Shown here: positions 23,501-35,904 of the stretch, piece by piece
Numbering within the stretch: position 1 is the first letter of the stretch
How the letters are laid out: each line of letters begins with the position of its first letter
Assembly (NCBI GenBank): GCA_014607495.2
Contig: CP053152.1
Span: forward strand, 14,305,899 to 14,369,898
Length of the DNA stretch: 64,000 nucleotides
Reading direction: 5' to 3'
Source: Carposina sasakii
Lineage: Eukaryota > Arthropoda > Insecta > Lepidoptera > Carposinidae
Program-made: the position numbers and the translations under genes
The notes under the pieces: model-generated
Database searches by the model: none
What the model saw: the letters and a program-made list of their open reading frames with translations, nothing else
Told to the model about the DNA's origin: nothing

Positions 23501-26500
23501 TTTGGGAACTACCAGGAACATCAGACATTGTTTTTGGAAGCAATCCGGCTTTTAACTAAAAAGTTCAAAATGGCGGCCACTTTTAATATTTTTGACATCG
23601 GAAATGTATTTGGGAACTACCAGGAACCTCAGATATCGAAATTGAAGGCAATCCGTCTCTTAACTAAAAAGTTCGAAATGGCGGCCACTTATAATATTTT
23701 TGACATCGGAAATGTGTTTGGGAACTACCAGGAACTTCAGATATCGAAATTGAAGGCAATCCGTCTCTCAACTAAAAAGTTCAAAATGGCGGCCACTTTT
23801 AATATTTTTGACATCGGAAATGTGTTTGGGAACTACCAGGAACCTCAGATTTTTATGAACAGATATTTTTATGTTTTTCCCAATTAACAAGGTAATATGC
23901 CATAAGCTGGCATCCCTATGCACCGATGAAATGACAACTTCTGTGACGTCACGCTTGTACTCTACTTTTGAAAATAAAAAAAGTTGGACCGTTTTTCTTG
24001 CAGCGTTTGTATGGGCACACTCGGTCTATAAATTACTTAGTCTAAGTTCTGCACTCTAAGAATACCACCACAATCAAAGCAGAGATCACGGCTCCCCTCT
24101 TGCTACGGTGCTGACACCTTTACGTATGCACAGCTGTTGAATGCAACGAACCTCCTCCTCGAAGACGTAGATCTTGCCCTGCAGCACCTGGATCGTGTCG
24201 TAGTTGGTGTAGCACAGGTCGGGCAGGTCGTCGTCGGCGGGGCGCGCGGCGGAGGGCGCGGGGGCGGGCGGCGCGGGGGCGGGGCGGGCGCGGCGCGGGG
24301 GGGAGCTGAACTGCGCTGTAACGCCATGTCGGACTGTTTGACGCAGTTGCTTGGTTACAGTGCATTATGATGCAGCCATTTAAAGCCAGAAAGCTGTGCA
24401 CGCACACGTTGGAAACTCATGGAGGACGCCATCAGATAGGGTCTGCTGCCCCCTGAGCTAAAAGTTCTGGGTCCGATATCCGGTTTGGACAGCAATTGAC
24501 ATTAATTATTATTATGGTTGAACAAAATAAGAAAATTGGTCCTTCGAGCCAGATTGTGTACGTGGTTAACCTATTTGAGTTTGAAGATACGAGTATTGTA
24601 ATGTCTGTAACATTATGGTCGATTCCGGCAGTCACACTTGAACCTTAACGTAAAATTAGTCCTACCCGTCCTTTTCTCTCTCAGCCGTTAATGTTAAGAA
24701 CGGAGAGAGATAGACCTTAGGTGTGAATGCCGGTATCGACCTTATTATCTTATCTAAATATTTTGCTACCGGCCTCATTGACACTTACAATACAACGCCT
24801 GGATGGCTAAAATATCATCACGCCCAAGTTCATCGACCGGCGTCTGGTAGTACGGGTACATGATGGAGTCCCTGTTGTTGGAATGCGACAGGCCCAGAGA
24901 GTGTCCGAGCTCGTGTATGGCCGCCGCGAACAGATCCGTCGTGTCCTCGTTCTCGTCGTCCGGGTTGTCGGTCCACAGCTCGTCGTCATCGAAGTGCGCG
25001 TCGCCGACCGGCGGCGGGAACGCGTGCGCGACCACCATGCCGCGACCGTCGAATGCGGACCTGGAACGTGAGAATGGATATTCAAATTGCAGAGGTACGG
25101 TCTTTCGCCTATCGGTAGGCGCAAACACATATCGACAAGGTGGATACAGTTTGTTTTACTGCCTAAAGTCAACCTTTCTTTGGCTATCGCCATTGAGGAA
25201 TTATAGCTAAGGGACGATAGAATATTAAATTTCAAACATTAAATCAGTGGTACAAGACCGTAATTGGATTCGAAGATACGCCGTCTGACTGGAAAACGAT
25301 TGAGCTGTTAATATATCACCGCCAGGTACAAACAGGATTTACTCCATCAAATATATGTTTATTATAGTAGTTCTGACCCGTCCCCATGATCTCCTGTAAC
25401 GAAGGAGACCTCGATGTCGGCCTTCCCTTCCACCTTGCTGAAGCTGAGCTTGCCGTGCTCGGCCCACATGCTCAGGGCAGTCGTGATGACTGCCTCTACT
25501 CGCTCGCGGCTCACTGTGCTTGATCCGTTGATTACTCTGCAAATTTATATATATAATACATTTTAGTGAGCAACTGTAACTTTCGGTAAATATTTGATTT
25601 TCATAGGCTTTGGGCCTGATAGATACTATTAATTGGTCATCCTTGGTCTTACCTAAGAGTCCAAGATCAAGAATATTTCTGTATCAGTTTAAAAGTCTAG
25701 TCACCAAGATCAATCAACATACCCTAGAATCTAAGTAGATAACTTTAGTGAATAGTGCTTGTATTAGATACTTATATTTTATGTATGAGCAGGAAGTACT
25801 AACTTGTAAGTGATATCCTTCTTGCCCCAACTGTCCCGAAGGATATAGCGGCGCTGGCGGGGAGTGTTGTCGATATCTCGGACGCCGCAACGCTTCTTTG
25901 TGAAAAGCTACAGACAATATAATGATTATACTTCTAACGCACTTGCTGTGTACTTAAAACAGCCCAGAAATATAATCTGATGGGTATATAAGCTGAGATA
26001 ATAAAAGATGCCAAGTGGAGCCCACAATACAAGTCCGCGACTTACCTTCCTTGTCTCCGCGTCCAAAACCCCCGTAGCCGGCAGCCCGGCGAAGGCCTGC
26101 ATCTTGGTAAGGGCCTCGGCGATGGAGTGCGGCGTGTACGAGAACTCCACGTCGGAGGCCGGTTCTTCCGGGAGGTACCCATAGTTTTTCAGGAATTGTA
26201 GCTGTTAAAACAAGTTTAAAATTGAAAAGAAAGTTTCCGGTTCAAATCTAAGGCACTGAGTTTACTGTTTCCAGATCGTTGTGATTTAGAGCAGATGTTT
26301 TAAAACATTCAAGGACGAGTTATATTTCGATTAGGAACTTGAGATATACAAGTTAACTGATTATATTATCGTAATAAATACCTATACGACAAGAATCATA
26401 CGATTTTTTAAACTAAAAGGTAAACAATAATCTGCCTTCAAGTACTGACCTCTTCCTTTGTAGTTGGTTTGTTTAGCTCCAAATAAATGTTCATGCAAGT

Positions 26501-26551
26501 GGCAGTAGCTACAACACTGAGTACAATGCAGCAGAAACGTGCACCGGACAT
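20533..26551 (-). CDS. Matrix metalloproteinase, secreted, with hemopexin domain
   Basis: Nine minus-strand exons in consistent phase: 26551-26450, 26201-26046, 25907-25804, 25536-25378, 25060-24789, 24315-24152, 22033-21889, 21452-21195, 20684-20533; 503 residues. It is an extracellular zinc endopeptidase that would cut extracellular matrix, as in tissue remodelling. Visible: signal peptide (about 1-19), propeptide with cysteine switch RCGVRD (Cys93), catalytic zinc site HELGHSLGLSH (His223, Glu224, His227, His233) and the Met-turn SIMYP, a Pro/Ala/Arg-rich GC-rich hinge (about 265-295), then a four-bladed hemopexin domain bounded by Cys299 and Cys488. No furin-type RxKR motif stands out before the catalytic domain; RQRR lies shortly after the switch and could serve. 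There is no C-terminal membrane anchor, so a secreted form is predicted. Mmp1 or another family member was not decided. Confidence 0.93.
20932..21077. repeat. Foldback MITE, copy 1 (Mmp intron)
   Basis: Inverted ends GTCGATTCCGGCAGTCACAC and the complement surround TTTTTCTCTCTCAGC / GGAGAGAGATAGACC. A second copy is at 24617-24742. Both lie in introns of the same metalloproteinase gene. Confidence 0.8.
21588..21697 (+). repeat. LINE tail fragment (Mmp intron)
   Basis: GGGGGAGGCCTACGTCCAGC followed by AGTGGACTGCAATAGGCTGA is the sense 3' tail seen inverted at 33325-33445 and 50760-50890. Confidence 0.65.
22068..22336. repeat. MITE with very long, near-perfect inverted repeats
   Basis: The arms pair over about 85 bp: ATAAGGTCTATCCAAAATTA and CACGAAACTAGGTAGGTAAA at the left, exact or near-exact complements at 22247-22336. 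The centre is about 90 bp of AT-rich DNA. Flanking TATA is compatible with a TA target duplication. Confidence 0.8.
23229..23870. repeat. Palindromic array of 108-bp repeats (3 inverted + 4 direct units)
   Basis: Four direct units begin with ATGGCGGCCAC at 23462, 23570, 23678 and 23786, spaced exactly 108 bp. To their left three more-diverged units (104-106 bp) run in reverse orientation (complement of the same start at 23235, 23339 and 23445). The two halves meet at about 23447-23461, making a foldback of tandem repeats. The direct half is open for 141 residues because 108 is divisible by three. It lies in an intron of the metalloproteinase gene. Confidence 0.85.
24617..24742. repeat. Foldback MITE, copy 2 (Mmp intron)
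   Basis: Same family as 20932-21077: GGTCGATTCCGGCAGTCACA at one end, the complement of the family end at the other, with the same GAGAGAGATAGACC interior. Confidence 0.8.
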
Positions 26552-27248
26552 ATTGCCTCGAGATACCCGACCACACTCATCATACGACGCTATCGACAAC
26601 GGAGTGTTCTGACCTTTGACTGCCAGATAAATGATTCATTTATTTACTAAGTTTATTTATGCGACTTCGTTGGATTACAGGAAAACAGCGAAATCCCGAA
26701 TTTCTTATTCGGATTTCCTAGTTAAACTTAGCCTACTGCCACCTAAGTAACTTATCTGGTATGTAATTCAAATGTAACATGTAGGTATCAGACACTTAGC
26801 GGAATAGACAGATGCATTCACATTTATATTATTGAACGATTGCAGTCATTGTTTTCTCTCCAAGTATTTATAATGAAATAACAAAGTATATTAGCAGCAC
26901 AGATACTGATGCAATTTGAGTAGGGGATGTCCGCATTTGATTGCAGAACTTTACCGCGACGAATGAGGTTCCTACATGAAATGCTGCGTCTGCGCATTCT
27001 AGGATAGATGGTACAGTCACAGAACAGGTAATTAACTGTTCTGTGGGTACAGCCATAATCTCAGCTCATGTAGAGTTCTTGCAAAATAGATCGAGCCTTT
27101 TTGGACGAATCGCCACAAATAATGACAATGTGATAAAATATGAGTGGAAAAGTCACAAATGAAAAAGTCATTACTTTGCATGTTTGTTATTGTTTACAAC
27201 TTGTTTACCATTGTTTAGTGCAAAACTAACAGAAATATCTAGCTAACC
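26552..27248. promoter_or_regulatory. Shared upstream region of Mmp (-) and CFAP251 (+)
   Basis: The start codons diverge across about 700 bp, so promoters of both genes must lie here or in unseen 5' exons. A short palindrome CACAGAACAGGTAATTAACT-GTTCTGTG is at about 27018-27045. No TATA box or known operator was identified with confidence. Confidence 0.4.
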
Positions 27249-30200
27249 ATGCAGCCCTCGTTGGAAAAGTTTAGCTCGATGCCCAATGTGCGCAAAGGTT
27301 CGTCCACGATCTCCTATAACGCCGACAAAAAAATGAACAGCTTGTCTCTCTCTCATATCAAGAGGCATGCTGGGAGCTCGTTGGACTACCATCATAAACC
27401 CTCGCCTTTTGTAAGTTCTACTCCAGGTTTCTTTATAAAAGTTAGAACAGAATCTACGTGGTGTATGCGATCTAAATAATAATCATAATAAAAATAATAA
27501 TCTTACAGTATCTTCGGTGGATCAACGGTCACAATGCAAAAGTTGGCATCATCAACTTGAATGATAAAGGTACCACAACAGTCTTTTATGCGGTATGTAA
27601 CTGCTCCGTGCTTTACAATTGGACCACAAATCATATGAGAATACTGCAAGGACACGTAAGACATTTTTATCAAACCCGAAAGAACCTATTTTAATTTGCT
27701 ATTTATAAATAGCGGGATTTTTCAACAGAGACACACAGTGACCTCAATAGCATCTGACAGCAGCGGCAAATGGCTCGTAACTGCAGACAGTGGGCCGGAA
27801 AACATCATCATAATTTGGGACAGTGGTGACTATTTCCCTCATAGAACACTGTTCGCACCGCACGGACGAACTGACGTATCAAAAGTGGCAATAAGTGCTG
27901 ATGCCAAGTTCCTGCTGTCTCTGGGATATCAAGATAAGGCTATTATACATTGGTGGATATGGTCTTTCGGTTTAAATACACCTCATGGTATGATTGTTTG
28001 CAGCAAGTATTTCGAATAAACGGTTGCATACTACTTTCGATACGAACCCGTGAAAGCTGATTGCGATATTGGTTAGCCGTATCAGCGAGATAGAGTTCGG
28101 ACCACAACACTTTGTGGTATTGGCTGGGAGTATTCCTGGAGCCAAAGAACAAAGACAGCTGTAGAATTTTCACGAATTCGAATTGGAGGTACTGTAACCG
28201 AACCATTATAGCAAATTATAATAATTTAAAAGTTACACATATTTTACAGCTATTTTAGACGTAGATATACGTAAGGATGGTATTATAGCAATGGAATTTA
28301 ATCCTTTCAACTCCGAGCAATTTGTGTTGATGACTCGATGTGATATTTGGATCGGTATATCAGGCGTTAGTATATTAACGAATGTTTATCATTATTTAGA
28401 TTTTAAAGTTTATGTCAGCGACAATCATTTTATCACAGAAAATATTTGTCATGGAACGAGGCCTGCTAAAAGAAACCGATGCCTATCAATTAAAGATTCG
28501 AAAGCCGGAAAAGAACATTACCCTTGATTACGGAAGATTGACCAGTTTAACGTTTGTACAAAATACTTCCCAATTACTCGTAGGCTCCAGTAAGGGAGCT
28601 GTATTAATTTATGGATACACTTTAGAATACAAGAATAATATCAGTACAACAGACTATGAACAGATAAGATTTGTTAAAGTGCTGAAGATGGAAAAGTATC
28701 AAATAAACACAATAAAAAGTATAGATGGGTTAGTTACATAATTATTACTTAAGTATCTTATTTGAAAACTAGCCATTATAGTTTTGGCACTATGGAATCC
28801 AATGCTTGATTGGCATTATGGTAGGTACTTACTCGGTGTAACTACTAAACATAAGTACATAGAAAAGAAGAGCAAATATGTTTAAAACTAATAAAATGCA
28901 ACGTGTTAAACTAAATTCTAGAGTTGTGGTGACTGGAAACAATAATGGCGATATCCATTTCTATGACGATCAACTTAAATTATTATACTGGATCCATGGA
29001 TTTAAATTAGATTCAGTGAAAAGCATAAGTTTTAATATTTCACCGAGAAGCTATCAGATAATAGACGCAAAATGTTAGTGGCATTATAAACTCATACAAT
29101 TTTAGGTACATACATACTTAGATTAACAAGTACATGCCTAAAAACTTTATAGTTGTAATTCACAGGTGGAAAGAGATGTTATTGTTGGGAGAAAGTAGTG
29201 ACAAAAGTGGACGAAAAAACTGGACAAGTAAGACAGAAGCTGATGAAGTCTGAGCTACCGACTGACGCCACTACAGGCAGGAAACCCTTTGTGCTTAGAG
29301 ACTTTACCGTTTGTAAGTACGAGTACAACCTTAAATACAATGTATTTGCCAGTAACATTCGTAGCTATTGGCTTAAAAATACAGGTGATTTTTGGTCGTC
29401 AACGTTCCCGAAAACTACGGAATCTCCTCATCATCACGATCATTGTTCTCCATGGAAGCATACCTGGGAAATGTCTGGTTTAACTATTAGGGTCCAAAGT
29501 TGAGTAAATAGACTGCGTTTTTCTGCATAAATTCACATTGACGCGTGTAGGAAGATTTTTTCACGTGAAATAATTATTATCTGTCTATGAAAAAACTAAT
29601 ATAAACATTGGACACTATAAATTTCGCCCGATAAAGTAATTAAAAAAAAAATTACATCGTTTCCCAGCATTTTTTTTGGCATAAACTTACTTTATTTGAT
29701 GTATAGAGTACGTACCCTTCGTTGAGGGTGGCAACGAAAAAACACCTGTATATTTCCCAATAAGATGTAAGAAGTGCATTCGATTAATATTTGTTATCAC
29801 TTTGAACCAACAGATAGCATGCGACAAGGTCTTTCTTTCGTCGATTTCGTGACCGAGAAACTTACAACTATTCTAGATTTCAATAACGCCCGTGCTTCAG
29901 CAATTACGGTGCATCCTGAAAAGTAAGTTTACAAATGTAAGGGATAGTTTTTACATCAATTGTGGTTTGACCTACGTATCTATACATTACCTATAATAAA
30001 ATTGTAACGGATCGATTTCTGTACTTACATGGAAAATATATTGAAAAAATTATAATGGGCGGCCTTTATACACGCAAGAGAACCCAAATGAATGTTTTTC
30101 CATTTTGTCTCTTTGTCTGTATATCTGTATGGTTGTACACGCTAATCTCAGAAACGGCTCAACCGATTTCGATACAGATCAGGAATATATTGTGACAGTC

Positions 30201-33121
30201 ACACTTAACATATAGGCTACTTTTTATCCCGGGAAAATGTTTTTATCCCAGATAATTTCGACATTTTGTTTTTTCTGCAGTCCACGCGGACGGAGTCGCG
30301 GGCGGTCACTAGTTGTGTATAAAATTCGAAGGAATAGGTATAGGTACTACTGGTTTTAATTATATTTAAATATTTTCAGACCTTATGTATGCATAGGCTA
30401 TGAAAATGGTGTAATAGAACTTTACAATTTTGTCAAGCACAAACTGTTTGTTAGATTGGACCTTAAAGATTTCTATAAGGTAGTCATCCCATCTAATCCA
30501 GATTCCATTAAAAACACAACAGAAATAATAATGCCTGAAATGTATACGACTTGTCTTAAATATTCCCCTTCAGGTATGAAACCAACTGTATTTGAATCGT
30601 CATTATGATTGTTGTAGTGTTTAGTCTTAGATACAAATATTTTAATATTACCTATCATTTGTGCAAAGGATTATTTATCGCATGCGGATTGAACACTGGT
30701 GAGATGATATTTCTGGACCCCACCACTATTGAAATCCGATGTAGTAAGCCCCACAAGGACACCGAATATGCCATCAAGTTGATGGACTACAGTCCCGACT
30801 CGTTAACGTTGGCTACGGCGGTAAGCGAGAGCGACACGAATCAATATTTAAAATGTTTAGCTGTTAAAAGCTCGGTTTATCAAAATAAATATTAAATAAT
30901 TTATTATAGGACACGGGAAAAACAATCTGCGTGTTTAAATACTATTGTGATATTGATGAATGGATATTTGTTGGAAAGCATCGATCACATTACAAAGACA
31001 TAACAGCGGTGCTGTTTCTGCCAGAAAAGAATGAAGATAATGAGTATAAACTCATATCCCTAGGAAGTGATCGCGTTATGGTAGAATATGATATTGGAGC
31101 CAGTTCCGATGAGTTTTTAGAAATTACCAGTTTGGATAGAGTAGATCAAGCATCGGAGCCCCTGACTGCTATACCCTGGCCCACGCCTAAATATATAGAC
31201 CCTGAAACCTGCCGCAGTGACTTGCCTATGATACTTATCGCTAATGATGAGGTGAAAAAACAGTATGCCTATAGTACAGAAACGAGTTAGGGTTGAAGTA
31301 ATTTAAAGTCATTATTTCTTCTTGCAGTACAAATATAAAATTGTGAATCATGCAACGACCATGACGTTATCGACCATTTTGGGACCTCGCTTTGAAGATC
31401 CAGTTTGTAGGATGCAATTGATATCTAGACAAGAAGATAATGAGGAGTTGCAATATATTTTGTTTGCAACAAAAAATGTTATAGGGCTTCAGAAGTTACC
31501 TCTTGACGGCAATCCATGGAAACATATTGGTTTGCTAGGGCACCCGAAACAGGTGCGGTAATCAATCCCTTCTATCGTAGTAGGTTGCACCTACTCATGT
31601 ATGATTAATAGTTTGTTGCTTACGAAAGTTTATATTTTGGGAAATAAATCATCAAATAAAAATCAATAAAAAAAGAAAGAAATCTAATCTACCGTGAATG
31701 GGAATTGTACCCAAGTGGAAAATATGTTCTAGGTAATCGGAATGTGTTTTCGTGAGGACCTCGGCTTGCTGTTTACTATAGGAGCCAAAGATAGCAGTAT
31801 GTGCCAGTGGGTTGCTAATTACAGGTACATAGCTGCTATGTTCATCACACATTAGGTTACATAAGCAAGAGATTTACTTTGAACTTTTTACAGATCTGTT
31901 GAAGCAACGAAGCAATTAGGTGGCCAAGACTTGGATCCTTATTACTGCTTAATCGAAAATGGCCGCCCAGGTTGGCTCTTTCAAGAAATTAGGGATCTTT
32001 TCTACTACATACAAATTCTTTGTCAAGGAACATTTTCACCAGCCACAAGAAGGGTTAAAGATTACATACCAATTGACTCGCTTCCCGATCTTATGAGAGC
32101 TTTAGGATTTTTCCCATCAGAATACGAGGTAAGGCAGCTTAGGAGAGCTACAAATAAACCGAACGGGATTATTTGTAAGGAAGTTCAATCAGGTATGGTC
32201 ATTTTGTTCCAGGTAGAAAATTTCATAGTGGAAGCGAAATTCAAGGTATACCAAAAGCGGTCAAACACAGAAATAGATTTTGAGGAATTCGTAAAGTTGT
32301 ACTTAAATCACCGGCCAGCCTTTAGCGACAACATTAGGAAGATACGGAACGCGTTCGGTACTTTCGCTTCAGGTGTGAAAGACAACTACATGATGAACCG
32401 CAACGATTTTGTGGATATTCTCAGCAATTACGGTAAATATCAAAGTGATAAGTATATGTATTAACTTGATGTACTTACCTAATTTTTCAGATACTGAGCG
32501 GAAACGCATTCTCTCGTTAGGGATATTACGTACGAGATCATTATATCAAACAAATGTACCTAATTAATGATTGCAGGGGAGTGTTTCCCGCGAGAACTCT
32601 CGTGGTACTTGCTGTCGATCCTATCGGGACACAGCTTTGAGGACCGCTCGGCGTTGGTTCCTGAAGACTTCTCTTTTCTTCCAGAGGTACATTACATAAT
32701 ATACGATTTATTTAGTAAGTAGGTACTATGTACCGGCATTATCGGCCGGCTTTATGCCAAGTCGTTGATAAGTGCCCTAAGTAAGAAAACCAAAGACGGT
32801 AAAACTTATGATTTTGGCCACAGAATCGCTGACAGAGAAGTACATTAAATAAATCAGTTTATTGCAATCCACCACTTGACGTAGGCCTCTCCCAGGGCAC
32901 GCCACATGGCTCTTATCTCCCAAGTTTTCGACTTCCAACATGAAAAGGAGGCTGGTAACACAGAAGTGCATACTAGACATTACTTACAGGATATAACGTT
33001 CAGCGACTTGGTGTCGTCCATCCTCGGCATCCCTGACATCGACAACACATCGGAGCAGTACTCCGGCACCGACACCAACACGTCGCAGGCTGGCTCCTCA
33101 GACACCGAAGACAAGGACTGA
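27249..33121 (+). CDS. CFAP251: Cilia- and flagella-associated protein 251 (WDR66-like)
   Basis: Seventeen exons in consistent phase: 27249-27410, 27509-27655, 27729-27987, 28250-28365, 28439-28728, 28922-29073, 29166-29312, 29814-29922, 30380-30573, 30669-30820, 30910-31251, 31328-31552, 31733-31824, 31894-32128, 32213-32432, 32577-32686, 32990-33121; 1027 residues. It belongs to the calmodulin- and spoke-associated complex at the base of axonemal radial spokes and is needed for sperm flagella. WD-repeat blocks run through most of the chain (HHTVTSIASDSSGKWLVTA-like, WIWSFGLNTPH, VVVTGNNNGDIHFYDD, LPTDATTGRKPFVLRDF, GAKDSSMCQW). The C-terminal part holds the family motif FVKLYLNHRPAF (EF-hand-like region). 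The exon 14/15 intron is only 84 bp and has no stop codon in frame. The orthology call rests on domain order and the LPTDATTGRKPFVLRDF and LYLNHRP motifs. Confidence 0.9.
29380..29750 (+). repeat. 371-bp MITE, copy 1, TA-flanked (CFAP251 intron)
   Basis: Ends TACAGGTGATTTTTGGTCG and (reverse) TACAGGTGTTTTTTCG form short inverted repeats; with TA at both ends this fits a Tc1/mariner-type MITE. Two other copies of nearly identical length are at 41402-41769 and, inverted, 58834-59203. Confidence 0.85.
30055..30318 (-). repeat. Interspersed repeat (Helitron-like), reverse orientation
   Basis: On the minus strand it starts CTAGTGACCGCCCGCGACTC and GTCCGCGTGGACTGCAG, then CCCGGGATAAAAAGTAGCC and ATCGGTTGAGCCGTTTCTGAG, the standard wording of a very abundant lepidopteran repeat. 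A short fragment of its middle is at 41090-41145, just after Marf exon 6. Confidence 0.6.
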
Positions 33122-33324
33122 CGACGCTGTCGTACCTAACAATAAAATTGTTTATATTAGATACAATAGGTACAGTTTTATTTATCTAAAGTTACCTAAT
33201 TTTGCAATGATTGCTGTTAAATGTCCTTGTTTCGGCTATGCCCGACGGGAGTCCAGTTGACGGAATCGTCGGGCATGACAGGCTTCTACTTCATTCGCAA
33301 CACTCTGTTTTCTTTGGTGTGTCA

Positions 33325-33445
33325 TCTTCTTCAGCCTATTGCAGTCCCCTGCTGAACGTAGGCCTCCCCCAGGGCACACCAGAAGGCTACTGCCACAGGG
33401 GGTTTTGCCCAGTCACCACGCTGGGCAGACGGGTTAGTGTGTCAT
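33325..33445 (-). repeat. LINE tail fragment
   Basis: Reads AGCCTATTGCAGTCCCCTGC, TGAACGTAGGCCTCCCCCAG, then CCCAGTCACCACGCTGGGCA: the antisense form of the tail at 21588-21697. Confidence 0.65.
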
Positions 33446-34273
33446 CACTAGAGTCGAAACCCAAGCATACGCATGTTTGCTAGTCTGCCCAGGTAAACTA
33501 ACGGGGTGATTACTGATCTACACGATGGAATTTCATTGCATTCAAGGCGATCTTTGTGGCCGTGAAATGTGTGCGAAATACGTTGCAAAACAGTCGCAAA
33601 AACTTGCAGAGACTCGCATTCCACTCCATCTTGCTTAGTCTCAATAGAAGGAAAAGTACTCTCATGTAACAAATACACATAATATATAGGTAACACCTAG
33701 AAGAACCGCGTCTCACTATTGGGCTACATAATTATGCATTATTAATACAGATAAAAGTGATACAAACCATAATTTCAATCAGAAATGTTCATTTTTATTA
33801 AATTTTCATATTTCTATTTGTCACAATATAACTTATTTATATTTACATAACATTACTTTGAATTGAATAATAAAATTGTTATAATGATAAACTGTAGTAA
33901 TCAATTACATTTAACACTTGCACAATCAGTGGGACTTGAACAATCAGACAATAAATCACCTAACTATAAAACTTGCAAATTTTGCACCTAACACATTTCT
34001 GGGTCCATTATACAAGAAAGATTTTCACTAATTTATTTCCTTGTCTCTATCTTGGGGCAATACTAAGGTTAATCATGAACAAGTTGGTAAAAGTAGAGGT
34101 GAATGATAGTGCTGATGGTCTGGCACATAGCTACAGACTCAGAAAAGTATTAGGGCCTATATTTGTCTTATTACTACTAAAATACTTAAAATTATCATGA
34201 CATCAATATTTATACTATTATGAGTTCTAGTTACATTTTGCATTGATATTACTAGCAAATTTACTAAGGTCTA

Positions 34274-34405
34274 TACAGGGTGTAACAAAAAGGGTATGTT
34301 AAGCGAAAAGCTACGTAATTAGCCCACTGTAGAGAACCTATCCAAAAAATTTGAGACTCGAAATCACAAGTTTATTTAAACATACCCTTTTTGTTACACC
34401 CTGTA
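34274..34405. repeat. Short TA-flanked MITE, complete copy
   Basis: Inverted ends TACAGGGTGTAACAAAAAGG and complement, 132 bp, with TA at both ends. Longer related copies are at about 47587-47840 and 57440-57632, and an internal fragment is at 59808-59855. The TACAGGGTG end resembles the 371-bp family (29380-29750). Confidence 0.85.
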
Positions 34406-35329
34406 TATACCACAAGCCCAAGATTGAGAACTCAAATAGTTCTCTTTCAAGCTTTCACTTGATGAAAAATTTGGACATTTATATTGTGGTAAAAGCAAAA
34501 AGGTGTAATAAATACAATCATGGATGCAGTAGGCACTATGTAAAGTTCAACTTATTCAAAATTTATCATTTACAAAATTACAAATCATTATCTACTATTA
34601 TTTTTAATTGATTAATCACATAGCTAAAATTACAACTGTTGTATGCTTTAAATGAATGTTAATGAAACATTAACATTTCCAATCACATCCACGGTCAATA
34701 GTTCTATAGAATACATTTAAAATATTTTTAACACTGCACACAGTAAGTAAATACCATATAAATTAGGGTTCGAAATTATCAAGGTAAATATTTTTTTGAT
34801 AATTATCCTAGCTGATTTGCCATTTAACTTCTTGAAATTTTATTTGTTTAAATGATAATACATTTATTCCAAAGGGGGTCTCAGTTTTTCAGCATTATTT
34901 AATAAACAGCAAAGAATAATGTAAGTAATAGACAATTTAATTGAAATTAGTTTTTATGGTGTCAAACAAAAGTAAGAAAGTATGTAAAGAAAATAAATTT
35001 ACACTTATATTGGTGTTTGATTTTTATAATTATCAAAGATAATTATCAAGACATATTTATCAAGATATTTAACATGATAATTGTCACTTGGAACCCTGAT
35101 ATAAATGCAAATGTACTATTCAATATGAAGTTATCCCTATTACAGTAGTTCACTATCAATCAGATCAACTGATACACACCACTTAAATAAAATGTGCAGC
35201 ACAAACTGCATAAAATTCACAAAACTAAAACAAAAATACATTAACTCTTTAGCCGACTACAGGCTTGTCCTTAAATTAAGGGTACATAATCAAACTCCAA
35301 TTAAATAAGTATAATATCACATCCTCACT

Positions 35330-35904
35330 TCAATCATTTTTTAAACGTTTCGCCGGAGTAGTGGTACCACTACTCTGAGAGTTTGAATCTTCTGAGAAGT
35401 TCATGTGTGTAGATGTGAAATCTGTGGGGCCTTGAGAGTCACTGACTGTTGAAAAACCTGGAAAGATAGACGTACATCGTCAATTTCGAGAATGAATAAT
35501 TGCCATATTAGTTGACAAAGATAGTTATTTTTAGATACTTACATGTATTAGAATCTTCAGCCATTCCAAAATTTGAGTTAGAAGAGTCGTGTATCTTTTT
35601 GGGTGTAAGAGTGTTCTCTTTATTTTCTCTTTGCGCCGCATGTTTCTTTTTAATTTCATTTGTGGATATTGGAACCCATTTATATATTTTCATAGTGGTT
35701 TCACCAATAGTAACCCATTTCTTTTCCCTGGAAATTATATAAAATAGTTATTTTAGTCAAGTGAATAGAGTATTTAATTTATTTGTAGAAAAATAAATCG
35801 AAACCAAAAATTTACCAGTGGCGAACTTTTTCAACAGCTTGCATTACTCTTTTTATATCATCTTTAACACGATTTCTTGTTTCTGCACGGACGGAACGAG
35901 ACAT
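35330..35904 (-). CDS. BCL7-like: BCL7-family SWI/SNF (BAF) complex subunit
   Basis: Three exons: 35904-35816, 35727-35543, 35457-35330; 133 residues. The N-terminal 50 residues are the BCL7 signature: [20 protein letters not shown], then [18 protein letters not shown] and MKIYKWVPI, with the Trp codon split across the exon 1/2 junction. The rest is a Ser/Asn/Thr-rich, probably disordered tail ending in a basic [12 protein letters not shown]7 proteins are small accessory subunits of SWI/SNF chromatin remodellers that act in the nucleus. It is shorter than vertebrate BCL7A/B/C (about 200 residues). It is transcribed away from mitofusin, with 1.4 kb between the start codons. Confidence 0.93.

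Larger units (their letters stand above)
33122..35329 (-). other. Spacer and probable BCL7 3' UTR
   Basis: No gene seen. It contains a LINE tail (33325-33445), a MITE (34274-34405) and AT-rich DNA. It probably includes the long 3' UTR of the BCL7-family gene, with minus-strand AATAAA-type signals near 33790-33870. Confidence 0.4.

Noticed and set aside
23462..23887. 141-residue repeat protein gene
   Set aside because: The open frame follows from a 108-bp unit (a multiple of three). There is no independent sign of a gene, and the array continues in inverted orientation on the left.
24103..24407. Arg/Pro-rich proteins on alternative frames
   Set aside because: Shadow frames of the GC-rich metalloproteinase hinge exon.
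28021..28200. Extra CFAP251 exon
   Set aside because: All frames contain stops or break phase; joining 27987 directly to 28250 restores the family sequence (TPHAILDVDI).
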